From contig JANNMM010000204.1 of assembly GCA_031397915.1 (NCBI GenBank), positions 1 through 5,746 of the forward strand: a stretch of DNA of 5,746 bases. Direction: 5' to 3'. A program made the translations under genes and the position numbers. This document shows positions 5,600 through 5,746 of the stretch, one piece after another. Under the pieces are notes generated by a model. It worked only from the letters and a program-made list of their open reading frames with translations. It searched no databases and was not told where the DNA came from. The DNA comes from JANYCG01 sp031397915 (GTDB lineage Bacteria > Pseudomonadota > Gammaproteobacteria > Burkholderiales > Burkholderiaceae_C). The first letter of the stretch is position 1, and the number at the start of each line of letters is the position of its first letter.

Positions 5600-5746
5600 T
5601 CAGTGCACCTGCTCGGGCTGCCACTTCACAACGGCACGCTCCACCAGGGCGACGATCAGGAAAAAGCTGCCCGACAACACAGCACTCATCACAATCGCGG
5701 AATACAGCAGCGCCGAGTCGAAGTTGAACGTGGCCTGGATGATCAG
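5600..5746 (-). CDS. ABC transporter permease, NitT/TauT/SsuC type (C-terminal part; gene continues past the window)
   Basis: The frame is open from the window edge (5746) to TGA at 5602-5600, giving 48 residues. They read LIIQATFNFDSALLYSAIVM and continue with SAVLSGSFFLIVALVERAVV, ending KWQPEQVH. This is one hydrophobic membrane-spanning helix followed by a short basic cytoplasmic tail, with the FD..LLY and (L/V)xER..xxW pattern seen at the C-terminus of SsuC/TauC/NitT permeases (BPD_transp_1). Such permeases form the inner-membrane channel for sulfonates, nitrate, or other organic anions including aromatic acids. The EAA loop and the remaining helices lie outside the window. Its 24-bp distance to the flavoprotein gene on the same strand implies one transcript, so the transporter probably imports the pathway's substrate. 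The ATPase and binding-protein genes would be expected just beyond the right edge. Confidence 0.78.
   Translation of the reverse strand: MIIQATFNFDSALLYSAIVMSAVLSGSFFLIVALVERAVVKWQPEQVH

Noticed and set aside
1..5746. tRNA, rRNA, CRISPR array, insertion sequence or phage attachment site
   Set aside because: I saw no cloverleaf, no regularly spaced repeat array, no transposase motif and no terminal inverted repeats with target duplication.

Overview
The window looks like a chromosomal segment of a GC-rich betaproteobacterium, most likely Burkholderiales and possibly near Comamonadaceae. That placement is inference from protein style, codon use and gene content; no search was run.

Left edge (2-613, + strand): an open frame that enters from outside the window. 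It is a hybrid. The first ~43 codons resemble the C-terminal part of a formylglycine-generating-enzyme (FGE/sulfatase-modifying-factor) domain. From about base 131 the same frame continues as the C-terminal ~160 residues of pyrroline-5-carboxylate reductase (ProC), without ProC's NAD(P)H-binding Rossmann fold. The join lies in a GTGGTGCGC stretch that both families can encode, so it is either a real illegitimate recombination or an assembly chimera.

After a 52-bp convergent gap, everything else is on the - strand and is transcribed from right to left. In transcription order: the C-terminus of a NitT/TauT/SsuC-type ABC transporter permease (5746-5600, cut by the window edge), an FAD-dependent oxidoreductase (5575-4160), a CaiB/BaiF class III CoA-transferase (4163-2961), an enoyl-CoA hydratase/isomerase (2964-2176), a 7Fe-type ferredoxin (2137-1805), then a 224-bp AT-rich gap and a LysR-type regulator (1580-666). 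The three central genes are joined by ATGA stop/start overlaps and the other gaps before the regulator are 24 and 38 bp, so permease through ferredoxin is very probably one operon.

Together these genes suggest a catabolic unit for an imported organic acid. The ABC transporter would bring it in, the CoA-transferase would make its CoA thioester, the flavoprotein would carry out a redox step with the ferredoxin as possible electron partner, and the crotonase would hydrate or isomerise the acyl-CoA. The logic resembles CaiB/CaiD carnitine metabolism, but the substrate cannot be read from sequence. The gap before the lysR-type gene contains a pair of nearly identical 16-bp dyads 41 bp apart plus a third, different palindrome close to the start codon, which are good candidates for operators.
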